Shown one piece after another: positions 1 to 8,624 of a stretch of DNA of 47,944 bases. Both the position numbers and the translations under genes were made by a program. The notes under the pieces are model-generated. The model had not been told where the DNA came from and did no database searches. It saw only the letters and a program-made list of their open reading frames with translations. The stretch is from NCBI GenBank assembly GCA_025059715.1, contig JANXCE010000014.1, positions 1-47,944 on the forward strand, in the 5' to 3' direction. How positions within the stretch are numbered: the stretch's first letter is position 1; every line of letters starts with the position of its first letter. The DNA is from Caldimicrobium sp. (GTDB taxonomy: Bacteria > Desulfobacterota > Thermodesulfobacteria > Thermodesulfobacteriales > Thermodesulfobacteriaceae).

Positions 1-545
1 CTCTGCACGCCCCGCGTCTCACAAGAAGCTTCCGCCTTAAACTTACTTCAAAAGTCCCTCCCACTCCTGCTCGATAAATGACTACTCTTCATGGGCAAAT
101 CCAAATTTACTAATCTACTCCTCTTCTCCCTCTCAATAAATCTTCCCCTCTTCCTACAAAAACTAAAGCTTCTTCACTGCCTCTTCTCAAGGTAATCCCC
201 TCTCTTTCAAATACTCTATAATCCTTTCAATGATAGATACGGACTCCAAAGCTATACCCCTCTCCCTACAAAATCTATCCACCAAAGGCTTAAGCTTCTC
301 CTTGCCTATGCGAGGATGTTCTCTCCTGTAACTCAGGATAAATTCTATTACCTCCTGTGGCCCCTTCTTTGTGCATTTCCTCTTTGGTCAATCTGTGGGC
401 TTCTGTGCCAAAGGGGTTGTGAAATTCTATGACCTTTAGCCTAAAGGCGACTTCTTTTCTTTGGGATGCATCTTTTATTGCTTCAAGTCTTTGTAGCATT
501 TTTTAGTCTTTGAGGGGAGAAGGGATTGGTGAGAAGCTAAATATT
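1..545 (-). pseudogene. Decayed IS transposase 5' part (left copy)
   Basis: Read on the minus strand, this stretch begins with an ATG at 499 and encodes the start of a helix-turn-helix transposase (MLQRLEAIKDASQRKEV). The frame is then lost: an internal deletion removes the helix-turn-helix, and the downstream part that should read PRIGKEKL followed by STIGRIIKYLKERG is in other frames with stops. The layout (helix-turn-helix, basic linker, then an integrase-like segment) resembles IS481-type transposases; the catalytic core would lie beyond position 1 and is not visible. The same sequence occurs at 47385-47944 on the plus strand, clearly alignable at DNA level. Non-functional. The family name is an inference from motif style. 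Confidence 0.7.
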
Positions 546-694
546 GGAACACCAAACCTACTTTTTATTTTCTTTGACCTTTCTCCCTACTTCTTTTAAT
601 ATTTAATTTTTAATTTTAACACTTTTTTCCTAACAGCACAAAGGATCTACCCCAAATCTTGCTACTGGATTAGATTAACCTTCATAATTATTAG

Positions 695-719
695 TTGTCC
701 AAAAATTGTGTCCAAAAAA
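695..719. repeat. Tandem TTGTCCAAAAA-type repeat, possible IS end
   Basis: Two near-identical units lie head to tail: TTGTCCAAAAA at 695-705 and TTGTGTCCAAAAAA at 706-719. Short tandem motifs like this are common at insertion-sequence ends, and the decayed transposase lies just to the left and points away. No matching copy was found beside the right-hand remnant, so the link to the IS is a guess. Confidence 0.3.
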
Positions 720-752
720 GAGAAGCAATCCATACGGACAAAGTTGAAATAA

Positions 753-1421
753 TTAGTTTAATATTACGGAGAGGGGAGTTATGAGATAGTTAGGATCATA
801 GAGTATTTTGGCTTCACATTTTATAAAAGTTTCAAATGAGTTAGCTAGGGCCAGAAAAAAGGCATTTTCAGTATTATTTTTAATGCTCTGAATAAATTGT
901 AAACAAAAATTGTACAAATACCTATTAAAGAAGAATTTTTGTTTTTTAAAAAATTGATTGATTAATTCTTCATTGCCTGCAATTTGAACGTCCATTTCTT
1001 TTAAGGCTAAGTATCCCATGAATTCAAGTTCGGGGACTATGTGATCGGGAGGATGGGGCCAATTATCGTCAACTTGTAAGCCCTCTCTTTGATAAAAATT
1101 TTTTACTTCTATAGTAGTTTTTCCCATAATTTGACGATCTTCTAAATAGACAGATCCATAAGGAGGAGCGGGGACCTCTAAGCTGGTCCCCAAAAATAGA
1201 CGAGTATATTCAATTTGAAGCTCCTCCTCATCAAACTCTTCAAAAGCGAACTTTAAAGTTTTAACTTGTTCGTAAAGAGTATAATCATACTCCATTGCGC
1301 ATTCTAAGAAATCTTGCCAAACTAAGGGATCACCGTGCACCTCCTTTTCAGGTAAACAAAAAAAGGCTGAAAAATATCTATAAAGTTTACCTCTCAACAG
1401 TCCCCTTGACCTCTCCTCCAT
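753..1421 (-). CDS. TorD/DmsD-family redox enzyme maturation chaperone
   Basis: This is a 222-residue all-helical protein of the TorD family. Such cytoplasmic chaperones bind the Tat signal of a molybdoenzyme and hold it for cofactor insertion. The family signature is visible around residues 120-135 (PPDHIVPELEFM), and the length is typical. It is the last gene of the minus-strand run, 13 bases after the ferredoxin-like subunit, which fits a dedicated chaperone for the Tat-exported molybdopterin oxidoreductase two genes upstream. The ATG at 1421 has no good Shine-Dalgarno; a TTG eight codons in, preceded by AAGGGG, is an alternative start. The role is known for the family; the pairing with this enzyme is inferred from position. 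Confidence 0.85.
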   Translation of the reverse strand: MEERSRGLLRGKLYRYFSAFFCLPEKEVHGDPLVWQDFLECAMEYDYTLYEQVKTLKFAFEEFDEEELQIEYTRLFLGTSLEVPAPPYGSVYLEDRQIMGKTTIEVKNFYQREGLQVDDNWPHPPDHIVPELEFMGYLALKEMDVQIAGNEELINQFFKKQKFFFNRYLYNFCLQFIQSIKNNTENAFFLALANSFETFIKCEAKILYDPNYLITPLSVILN

Positions 1422-1434
1422 TCTTGAGAGGCTT

Positions 1435-2316
1435 TTATCCCTTTACACTATAACTTCTAATATAATACACATTTGGTTTTGTGCTTTTTTCAATTTCCGT
1501 CTCTTTCAGCCATTCTCCTTTGTTGTTTTTCAATCTCATAGGTTTATACTTTGCAAGTAGTTTAGCAACTTCACTGTTGGGATCATTTTTATCACCAAAA
1601 ACTCTGGCTCCAGCGGGACAAGATACTACACAGTAGGGCAATTCACCCCTCCTTACTCTGTGGATACAAAAATGACACTTTTCAATCCATTCCGGCTCTC
1701 TGATGATACTGGTTTCACCTCTTCCCATAGTTCGCATTCCAGGCTGTTTATGATAATCTCCTACCGGGCGATCGTCCCTAAAGGTATACTCATGTCTATA
1801 TGGTGGAAAAACCCCCACTCTTTTTGATAACTCTTCGGGAGAAGCTGTAGCTCCTGGATAATAATCACTCTTTTCTGCCCACTCAGGGTGAGCCCGAGCT
1901 CCCACTCGATTAAAACTTATCACTGAATAGGCAGTTCCCGCTTTGGCCGGATTTTCTGAGGAGTAAGGACACTTATTCTTTTCGTCAATTAAACACTTTC
2001 TACACTTTTCTCCTAAACAATATCTTCTATTATACATAACAATACCTTCTTCCGTCTTGTATAATGCCTTCGGTTCTGGACAGGCCTTAATGCAGTTGGG
2101 ATCCTCACAGTGATTGCATAGAACTGGCACAACTGTATACTTTACATTGGGAAACTTTCCCTCCATAGTTATCACGTAGTCCGCCCAGTTAAAAGGACTT
2201 CCATCTCTTGCAGGAGATTGAGTATTGTTCATAGTTTTACAGGCAATAGCACAGGCCCCACACCCAGTGCATTTTAGTAAATCTATAACCATAGCCATTT
2301 GTTTTGGTTTACTCAT
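1435..2316 (-). CDS. 4x[4Fe-4S] electron-transfer subunit of molybdopterin oxidoreductase
   Basis: This is a DmsB/PhsB/ArrB-like ferredoxin subunit. It carries four cysteine clusters: CTGCGACAIAC near the N terminus, LCNHCEDPNCIKACP, an atypical group CLGEKCRKC..CP, and CHFCIHR..CVVSCP. Its job would be to pass electrons between the catalytic Mo subunit and a cytochrome or quinone partner. A GTG three codons upstream (2325) lies inside the Shine-Dalgarno AGGAGGTG, so the ATG at 2316, eight bases after AGGAGG, is the better start. At 293 residues it is longer than typical ArrB or PsrB; the extra length is an insert of roughly 60-70 residues between the third and fourth clusters. It has no signal peptide, as expected for a subunit carried through Tat by its partner. 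Confidence 0.87.
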   Translation of the reverse strand: MSKPKQMAMVIDLLKCTGCGACAIACKTMNNTQSPARDGSPFNWADYVITMEGKFPNVKYTVVPVLCNHCEDPNCIKACPEPKALYKTEEGIVMYNRRYCLGEKCRKCLIDEKNKCPYSSENPAKAGTAYSVISFNRVGARAHPEWAEKSDYYPGATASPEELSKRVGVFPPYRHEYTFRDDRPVGDYHKQPGMRTMGRGETSIIREPEWIEKCHFCIHRVRRGELPYCVVSCPAGARVFGDKNDPNSEVAKLLAKYKPMRLKNNKGEWLKETEIEKSTKPNVYYIRSYSVKG

Positions 2317-2356
2317 AATTGTCACCTCCTATGGAAATTTTTAATTATTAAAATCT

Positions 2357-4888
2357 TTATACTTTTTCAATTTTGACCCCAACGAAACCACCATTTCTGG
2401 CTGTGCTACCACTTAAGTAGTCGTAATCATCGGGCATCAACTCATTGAAGTTAACTCCCCTAGGAAGGTATTTTTTGGGGTCGCTTACCGCAAGCCTTCC
2501 ATAAGCCCAATGCCCTTGTCCAAAAGTCTTCACAACACAGCCTGGCCGAACTCCTTCCCACAAACGAACTTTAATTATGGCACTACCTTTAATAGTTGTT
2601 ACTTTTACTCTATCACCGTCTTTAATGCCAAGACGAGCCGCATCCGCGGGATTCATCTGAAGCACATCCTCCATTGATAAATCTCCAGGATCACATTTTT
2701 TAAAGATGTAATACCAGGAAATATTGGCAGATCTTCCTTCTTGATTAAACCTGCTCTTATAATCTATTAAGTCAAAGGGATACTCCTTTCTATCGCCGTG
2801 TCTTCTTGGAGCTTCATAATGGGGTATAAAGGCTTTCTCACCGCGGGCATCATATCCTGTGACTTCCATTACCTTATCTACGGTGACTTTATGTCTCTCT
2901 GCATGAGCGGTAAGCGCTCTCTTCAAAGTCTCACTGTAAAATTCAAACTTTTTCGTAGCTGTGGGGAAGCCGTCTGTCCAGAACCTTCTAAAGGTATAGC
3001 GTGGTGAATTCACAACGCCTCGTTTCACAAAGTCCTCCCAACCTTGGGGTCTATCACCCTTGTAATCTTTATTCAAGTTGGGATCCCAGATCTTATGAGT
3101 TACTCTTTTTACCGCAAAGAGGGCAAACTCTTCAGGTGTAGTAGGAGACTTTCCAGTCTCAGGATCCTTAAATTCATTGACATAATAGTCATAAAGATTT
3201 GGAAAGCCCTTTTCCTTGAGCTTCATTGCAATCATAAAGGGAATTTCTGTTTCTGCTGCTTTAACATCGAAGACCCTTTTGATTACGGGTTGAATTATAG
3301 ATAAATGAGCATATCCATCGCCTTTGTTTGTGCTTATAGCCCACTCCTCAAAGGGAGTAAAGGTGGAAGGTAAAACAATATCTGCAAACTGAGCCATCTC
3401 AGAGAGATGCGTTCCTATATAGACAAAAAAGGGAACTTTTGCCATGGCTTTATCCCACCTACTTGTTTCAGTACAAGAGAAATTAAAATTGGCAAAATAG
3501 GCAATAGCTACTTTTATATCGTAAGGGTCATTGGTTAAAATAGCATTGGCTACATTATTTGTTGCTACTCCCCTTCCTGGAGTTCCCTCTGCTAAGTTAG
3601 GAAATTTTAAATAACCTCTTTGGTCAATTTTTTGTTTTTTAGACCCTTCCTTGGCAAGGTCATCTAAGTATTTGTCAATAGGTGGAAATTCCCCTCTTGG
3701 GGCACTTGCTCCTCGGAAAGTTCCCCCTGGGCTATCTACCGCCCCCACAAGTCCGTTTAAAGCCTCTATACAGAGTGCTACATAGGTTCCCTTTGGCATC
3801 ATGGTTGGTCCATTCCAGATGGCACAATTAGGAGCTGCCTTAGCAAAACCAATGGCAACTCTTCTAATTTGATCCCTTGGAATTCCGCAAATGGGCTCTG
3901 CCCATTCTGGAGTTCTATCTTTGAGCTCTAAATTCCACCACTTTACCAAGCCATGGGTCAATTTTTCATTGAACGTCGTTTCATCAACTGTTTGACCAGG
4001 TTTAAACCTATTAACTCCATCTTTGAAATCTCCTACAAACTCTTTGTTCCACAGGCCCTCTACCAGAATTACATGGGCCATAGCTAGGGCTAAAGCCGCG
4101 TCTTCCCCTGGTTTAACAGGTAACCACTCGTGGGCCTTTGCTGCTATGTTATCCATTCTTGGATTAACTGATACTACTGTCCCTTGCTCTAAAAGCCGTC
4201 CTAATCTGTTCATAGTTACTGGTACATTTCTATTGGAAGATACAGGATCACAACCCCATACAATTAAGTATTTCATCTGGTCTAAATCAAAGTCCGCATA
4301 CCCAAAGAAGCCCCAGGTATAATATCTTCCCATTTTTTCCACTTCGGCACAAATTGAACTATGGGAAATGTTATTTGGAGAACCAATTATTTTTACGAAG
4401 GCATCATATAACAGTGGGAACATACCAGTATATCTACCACGCATAAGAAGTAGTTTGTGAGGTTCCTTGTTCTTTCTTAATTCCATAATCTTGTCTGCAA
4501 TAGTATTTACCGCCTCATCCCAGGAAATTGGAACAAATTTTGGATCCACACCTCTTCCCTTCTGGGGATTCGTTCTTTTGAGAGGCACCTTCACCCTGTC
4601 AGGATCATAAGCTAATTGTAGATTGAGATGCCCACGGGGGCAGCAATAACCGCGATTAACTTTACTATGTTGATTTCCCCTAACTAAAGTTGCCCGACCT
4701 CTCTGGACAAACACCTCTAAAGGACACCACTGAGTACATCCTTTACAAGTGGTTGGCACCCAACTGCCAGCCTCTCTGGTCGCTGGAGTCTGAGCTTGAG
4801 CTAAGGTGTTGAATATGGAATTTGGCATCACCCCCAGGGCTCCCATCATGGCTGTTACTTTTAAAAAGTCTCTTCTTCTGAGCTTCAT
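2357..4888 (-). CDS. Tat-exported Mo-bisPGD oxidoreductase, ArrA/ArxA-like catalytic subunit
   Basis: This is a DMSO-reductase superfamily catalytic subunit of about 843 residues. Numbering from the upstream ATG at 4894, it has a twin-arginine signal (LRRRDFLK, 5-12) and an N-terminal [4Fe-4S] site C50-x2-C53-x3-C57-x27-C85. The likely Mo ligand is Cys182 in HSSICAEVEK. Around it R154, H178, K187 and Y199 have the same spacing as R165, H189, C193, K198 and Y210, which I recall as active-site residues of Shewanella ArrA (constant offset of 11). The segment RGRYT resembles ArrA rather than the GRGWG-type motif recalled for ArxA. The length also suits ArrA (about 850) better than TtrA. GGAGGG abuts the ATG at 4894 but stands six bases from the ATG at 4888, which is chosen. 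Polysulfide, thiosulfate or another oxyanion remains possible; the substrate is inferred, not shown. Confidence 0.85.
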   Translation of the reverse strand: MKLRRRDFLKVTAMMGALGVMPNSIFNTLAQAQTPATREAGSWVPTTCKGCTQWCPLEVFVQRGRATLVRGNQHSKVNRGYCCPRGHLNLQLAYDPDRVKVPLKRTNPQKGRGVDPKFVPISWDEAVNTIADKIMELRKNKEPHKLLLMRGRYTGMFPLLYDAFVKIIGSPNNISHSSICAEVEKMGRYYTWGFFGYADFDLDQMKYLIVWGCDPVSSNRNVPVTMNRLGRLLEQGTVVSVNPRMDNIAAKAHEWLPVKPGEDAALALAMAHVILVEGLWNKEFVGDFKDGVNRFKPGQTVDETTFNEKLTHGLVKWWNLELKDRTPEWAEPICGIPRDQIRRVAIGFAKAAPNCAIWNGPTMMPKGTYVALCIEALNGLVGAVDSPGGTFRGASAPRGEFPPIDKYLDDLAKEGSKKQKIDQRGYLKFPNLAEGTPGRGVATNNVANAILTNDPYDIKVAIAYFANFNFSCTETSRWDKAMAKVPFFVYIGTHLSEMAQFADIVLPSTFTPFEEWAISTNKGDGYAHLSIIQPVIKRVFDVKAAETEIPFMIAMKLKEKGFPNLYDYYVNEFKDPETGKSPTTPEEFALFAVKRVTHKIWDPNLNKDYKGDRPQGWEDFVKRGVVNSPRYTFRRFWTDGFPTATKKFEFYSETLKRALTAHAERHKVTVDKVMEVTGYDARGEKAFIPHYEAPRRHGDRKEYPFDLIDYKSRFNQEGRSANISWYYIFKKCDPGDLSMEDVLQMNPADAARLGIKDGDRVKVTTIKGSAIIKVRLWEGVRPGCVVKTFGQGHWAYGRLAVSDPKKYLPRGVNFNELMPDDYDYLSGSTARNGGFVGVKIEKV

Positions 4889-4953
4889 AGGCATCCCTCC
4901 ATTTAGTTTTTTAATTGTTTAATCATTTATAATAAATATTTATACTTTAAATT

Positions 4954-6534
4954 TTATTTTTGTGAAGAAACTAATTTTTCATACCTAACCAAAATTTCTT
5001 CCAATTCAATCATAGCATTATCTAAAAGCATGATTGCAAACTTTTTGTTATGGACACCACCTCCGCCCTCTACCACATTAATAAACTGCTTAGCTCTTCG
5101 GTATCTTCGCCAAACTTCTTCATGCTCCTTTGGAGGAATCTGTGGTTTTATCTTTTCCAAGATTTCCTTAACTTTAGCTTCTAAGAGCTTTACTTCTTTT
5201 AAACTACTTTCAATCTCTTCCTTCCATTTTTTCAGACTTTCAGGGGTTTTTTCCTCATGACAATCAATACAGCTCTTTTCGTCAAACACTCTAACCTTTC
5301 TGCCTAGTTTGTCGTGGCTTTCCTTGGTATGACAGGAGATGCAAAGGGTATTTACATCATGATGTTTTATGGGGAACTCCCCCTCAATTCCTTCAAGGCC
5401 CTTACCTCTCAGAAGAATAACCTGATATTGATGAGGATTAGGATGGCAGATTCTACAACTTTCTAAAGAGGCATCAATGTATGTAAAGTGTTTTAACTTC
5501 TTATGTTCAATAGGTTCATGACAATTAAAGCAACTTGCTGTCTGTTTGGCTACATGTTCTTTGTGCATCACCCTTTTGTTCTTAAAATCCTTCCAAAGGT
5601 CTTTGCTATTTTCATGACAATCCAAACACTTTTCCTTAGCCACCTCGCCTCTTCCTCTTACCTGATGAAGATGGCAATTGGCACAGTCAATTTTTCTATC
5701 CTTGTAGTCCTTATGAGTTAGGGGTCTCTCAGTTCCAGCGTCTCCTTCTTCCGCCTTTTTAAAGGGTTCTTCTGGAAGTCTATGACAGAGAGTACAATCT
5801 GCTCTACCTTTTGCAAAGCCAGTATCCTTTGAGGGAGTGTATTTAAAATGGCAAAGATAACAAGACTCTTTAGAAACTTCAAAGTGTTTTTTTTCTGTCT
5901 CTTTCCGATGACAAGTCACACAATGAAGTTCATGTCCCTCAACCCATTTCTTTTTATCATAGTGTTCCTTATGAGTAAAACCTATAGTTACTTTTTCTTT
6001 TCTTCCATCAAGAGTAGTTCTTTCATACTCCATGAATTTTAATTTCTTTGTCCAATAGGCCCCTTCTTTAGTGTGGGGTTTATCAGTAGGATGACACCTT
6101 GTACAACTGGAATCCGCAATGGGTGGTTTTCTCATGACTACCTTCTCATCCATATTTAGAATGGTTACAAGGCGAGTCATCACTTCAATTTCTGTTTTCA
6201 TGGCTTCAAATTCCCGAGAGGGAAGAGTTTTTCTCTTGGGGATGCGTCGGTGTTCAGGTATTAAAGGCATGTCCGGAGGATAATGACATTCCACACATCC
6301 AACGTCTTTGTGTTTTTCATCCTTTTTCCAAGTATTATGGGCTCTTTTGATTACCTCTGGATAGGTAAGGACATGACAATAACCACAAAAGAATATTGTT
6401 TTGCGTTGAGGTCTTTCTATCCCTATTCTTCTAATAGAAGGGTCTTTAGTTATTGTTATGCCCAGTATATCGCTAAAGAAAATCATTGATAATAAAGAAG
6501 AAATAATAAATATTCTTAAGACGGTTCTTTCCAT
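4954..6534 (-). CDS. Dodecaheme c-type cytochrome
   Basis: This is a 526-residue exported cytochrome with an N-terminal hydrophobic signal or anchor (residues about 6-26) and twelve CXXCH heme-binding motifs spread over residues 50-430. The C-terminal 90 residues lack hemes and form a charged, probably helical segment ending with GGGGVHNKKFA. I recall that Gly-rich/HN motif from the C-terminal helices of several multiheme reductases. The start has an excellent AGGAGG six bases upstream. It lies between the NrfD gene (12-base gap) and the molybdoenzyme gene (65-base gap), so it probably carries electrons between the membrane quinone module and the periplasmic Mo enzyme. Whether it has its own catalytic heme cannot be told from motifs alone. 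Confidence 0.87.
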   Translation of the reverse strand: MERTVLRIFIISSLLSMIFFSDILGITITKDPSIRRIGIERPQRKTIFFCGYCHVLTYPEVIKRAHNTWKKDEKHKDVGCVECHYPPDMPLIPEHRRIPKRKTLPSREFEAMKTEIEVMTRLVTILNMDEKVVMRKPPIADSSCTRCHPTDKPHTKEGAYWTKKLKFMEYERTTLDGRKEKVTIGFTHKEHYDKKKWVEGHELHCVTCHRKETEKKHFEVSKESCYLCHFKYTPSKDTGFAKGRADCTLCHRLPEEPFKKAEEGDAGTERPLTHKDYKDRKIDCANCHLHQVRGRGEVAKEKCLDCHENSKDLWKDFKNKRVMHKEHVAKQTASCFNCHEPIEHKKLKHFTYIDASLESCRICHPNPHQYQVILLRGKGLEGIEGEFPIKHHDVNTLCISCHTKESHDKLGRKVRVFDEKSCIDCHEEKTPESLKKWKEEIESSLKEVKLLEAKVKEILEKIKPQIPPKEHEEVWRRYRRAKQFINVVEGGGGVHNKKFAIMLLDNAMIELEEILVRYEKLVSSQK

Positions 6535-6546
6535 TTATACCTCCTA

Positions 6547-7809
6547 TTATGACTTATACTTATCAAGTATAGGAAGATATTTTAGCCCTAAACTAAGGCA
6601 AAATAAAAATCCTCCAAATAGCCCTAATATCAAAAAAATTTCAAAAATAGTAGGGAAAAAAGATGGAATAATTTCTAGAGGAGATTTTCCAAGTGGGTTA
6701 AATAGTGGATAAATCTGGCCTACAATGAGAAAATTATATCTTGCAAAAAAAATACCTAATAAAATAAAAAATGAGGCATACATTATTCCACTTAAGAGTT
6801 CCCTTCTTATTGAGTATAATAAAATTGTTATAGGAATTATATTTCCTAATAGAATTTCAAAGATCCAAAATGAGTATTTAAATGGGCCAGTTAAAAGTAT
6901 TTCAATAGTCATAATCTCTATGATATTATCTAATCCAAACCATAATTTTAAACTAACTAAGCACATATTAAGCCCAAGAAATAGTGTTAAGATTTGTGAC
7001 AATTCTAGGATCAGACATTTTAAACTATTTTCTATAACTATATTTAAAATTTTATGAATTAGTATAATTGTTCCTAAAAACCATGCTAACCCACTAAAGA
7101 AAGCTGAAATTAACATATAAGATGGATAAAATCCTCCATACCAAAAAAATCTACTTTCAGTATGGCCGAAAACAGCACCAAGAGTACTTGTGGCTGACAT
7201 TCCTGTAATTAGAGCTAAAACCCCGACAATTTTTGATATTTGATGTTCCGTTATAGAGGGTAAGTAAGTTATTAATTTATGCCATAATCCTTTTAAAGCC
7301 AACATTTCATAAAAACGTTTTTTAAAACCTCCCTTGGTTTCAGCTATTTTTAGTAAATCTTGTCTAATTAAACACCAGAATTCCACTAATAGAAAAATTA
7401 AATAGAAGGAGTATAATGTGCCCATCCACCAAATGGCTGATACTGGATTGGGGGTTAGAATATTGTATATTAATCTATCAGGCCTTCCTAAATGAAAACC
7501 TATAGAGATCATTCCAAATAATATGGTTAATATAGCTAAATAAAGACCGAATTTGGAAATTTGTTCATATTTTTTTATACCAAATATATGTCCTAAAGAA
7601 GTAATCATGCATAAGCCCGTTCCCGAAACAACAAAAAAAATATAGTTTGATACCATGAGTGCCCAAATTATTTTTAGAGAGAATTCAAATATTTCAGGAG
7701 TAAAAACAAGAGAAAGTATCAAAGAGTAGATACCAAGTAATATTATAAAGGATAATATTACTAACCATAATTGATAATGAATCTTGTTTGTAATTTTAAT
7801 TTTGATCAT
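6547..7809 (-). CDS. NrfD/PsrC-type integral membrane quinone-interacting subunit
   Basis: This hydrophobic protein of about 420 residues has roughly ten predicted transmembrane helices and matches the NrfD/PsrC family in length and layout. These subunits exchange electrons between menaquinone and a periplasmic iron-sulfur partner. The ATG at 7809 lies nine bases after AAAGG and overlaps the last 14 bases of the iron-sulfur gene upstream, which suggests translational coupling; an in-frame ATG at 7842 has no Shine-Dalgarno. The coding sequence is strikingly AT-rich with many ATA, TTA and AAT codons, more so than the cytochrome genes, though membrane composition explains part of this. With the preceding Fe-S protein it forms an NrfCD-like pair. 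Confidence 0.85.
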   Translation of the reverse strand: MIKIKITNKIHYQLWLVILSFIILLGIYSLILSLVFTPEIFEFSLKIIWALMVSNYIFFVVSGTGLCMITSLGHIFGIKKYEQISKFGLYLAILTILFGMISIGFHLGRPDRLIYNILTPNPVSAIWWMGTLYSFYLIFLLVEFWCLIRQDLLKIAETKGGFKKRFYEMLALKGLWHKLITYLPSITEHQISKIVGVLALITGMSATSTLGAVFGHTESRFFWYGGFYPSYMLISAFFSGLAWFLGTIILIHKILNIVIENSLKCLILELSQILTLFLGLNMCLVSLKLWFGLDNIIEIMTIEILLTGPFKYSFWIFEILLGNIIPITILLYSIRRELLSGIMYASFFILLGIFFARYNFLIVGQIYPLFNPLGKSPLEIIPSFFPTIFEIFLILGLFGGFLFCLSLGLKYLPILDKYKS

Positions 7810-8617
7810 GCTTAAAAACCTTTGAATATAAATAAAATACAATAAAAAAACTTAATCCTGTAAGGATTCCATAACTTGAAATTCGCAATTTGTCAAAAGA
7901 TTCATTTACTGTTTTAGGTGGAGCAACTACTAAACCAAAATTTTGAGGTGGTGAGGGTAAAAGAGTGAGGAAATTTGTTCCTCCAGCCTCAATTTCTCCA
8001 AGGAGATAATAGTCTTTTTTTTCTAAGAGGGGTTTTACTTTTGATAAAATTTCATTTCTTAGACCAAAATCGAGAGCAGAAACTGGGCAAGCTTCAACAC
8101 AGGCCGGTTTTAGACGGGGAATTCGATCATAACACAAAGTACACTTTCTACTAACTCTTTTTTCAAAGTCAAAGCGAGGAATTTTATATGGACATGATTG
8201 ATAACAGTATCTACACCCTATACATTTATTTTCATCAATAACTACAGCACCTGTTAAATATTGTTTGATGGCGGAAACAGGGCAGGCGCCCATACAGGCA
8301 GGTTTTTCACAGTGTTGACAGGCCCAGTGGATGTAAAATAGATTTTCTACATTCCTCTGATCTCTAATCAAATTCACTACAACCCAAGTATTTCCTGTTA
8401 AATCAGTTTCTCTATCGGTTAAGTCTTCGTTTCTGTCTAATTTTAATTTGTTCCATCTTTTGCAGGCAGACATACATCGTTTACAACCTATACATTTTGT
8501 TACATCATGGAATTTGATATATCGGTCTTTCTCTGCCCATACATTTGTATTATGAACAATAAAATTGATTAAACTTAATGAAGAAATTTTCAAAAATTTT
8601 CGTCTATCTATAATCAT
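7796..8617 (-). CDS. Tat-exported 4x[4Fe-4S] ferredoxin-like subunit (NrfC/PsrB type)
   Basis: This protein has a twin-arginine signal right at its N terminus (MIIDRRKFLKIS) if translation starts at 8617. An upstream in-frame start at 8695 would bury that signal and overlap the cytochrome gene by 71 bases, so 8617 is preferred; it follows the cytochrome stop by seven bases. Four cysteine clusters are visible: CIGCKRCMSAC, CQHCEKPACMGACP, CIGCRYCYQSCP and CTLCYDR..CVEACP. A C-terminal hydrophobic stretch just before the stop may act as a membrane anchor. It should sit on the outer face of the membrane and shuttle electrons between the NrfD-like subunit and the multiheme cytochromes. It is distinct from the second ferredoxin at 1435-2316, so the locus carries two such proteins. 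Confidence 0.87.
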   Translation of the reverse strand: MIIDRRKFLKISSLSLINFIVHNTNVWAEKDRYIKFHDVTKCIGCKRCMSACKRWNKLKLDRNEDLTDRETDLTGNTWVVVNLIRDQRNVENLFYIHWACQHCEKPACMGACPVSAIKQYLTGAVVIDENKCIGCRYCYQSCPYKIPRFDFEKRVSRKCTLCYDRIPRLKPACVEACPVSALDFGLRNEILSKVKPLLEKKDYYLLGEIEAGGTNFLTLLPSPPQNFGLVVAPPKTVNESFDKLRISSYGILTGLSFFIVFYLYSKVFKHDQN

Positions 8618-8624
8618 AAAATTT

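Noticed and set aside
2798-3304. Open frames on the plus strand opposite the molybdoenzyme gene
   Set aside because: They lie antisense to a clearly conserved gene, lack Shine-Dalgarno sequences and encode no recognisable protein.
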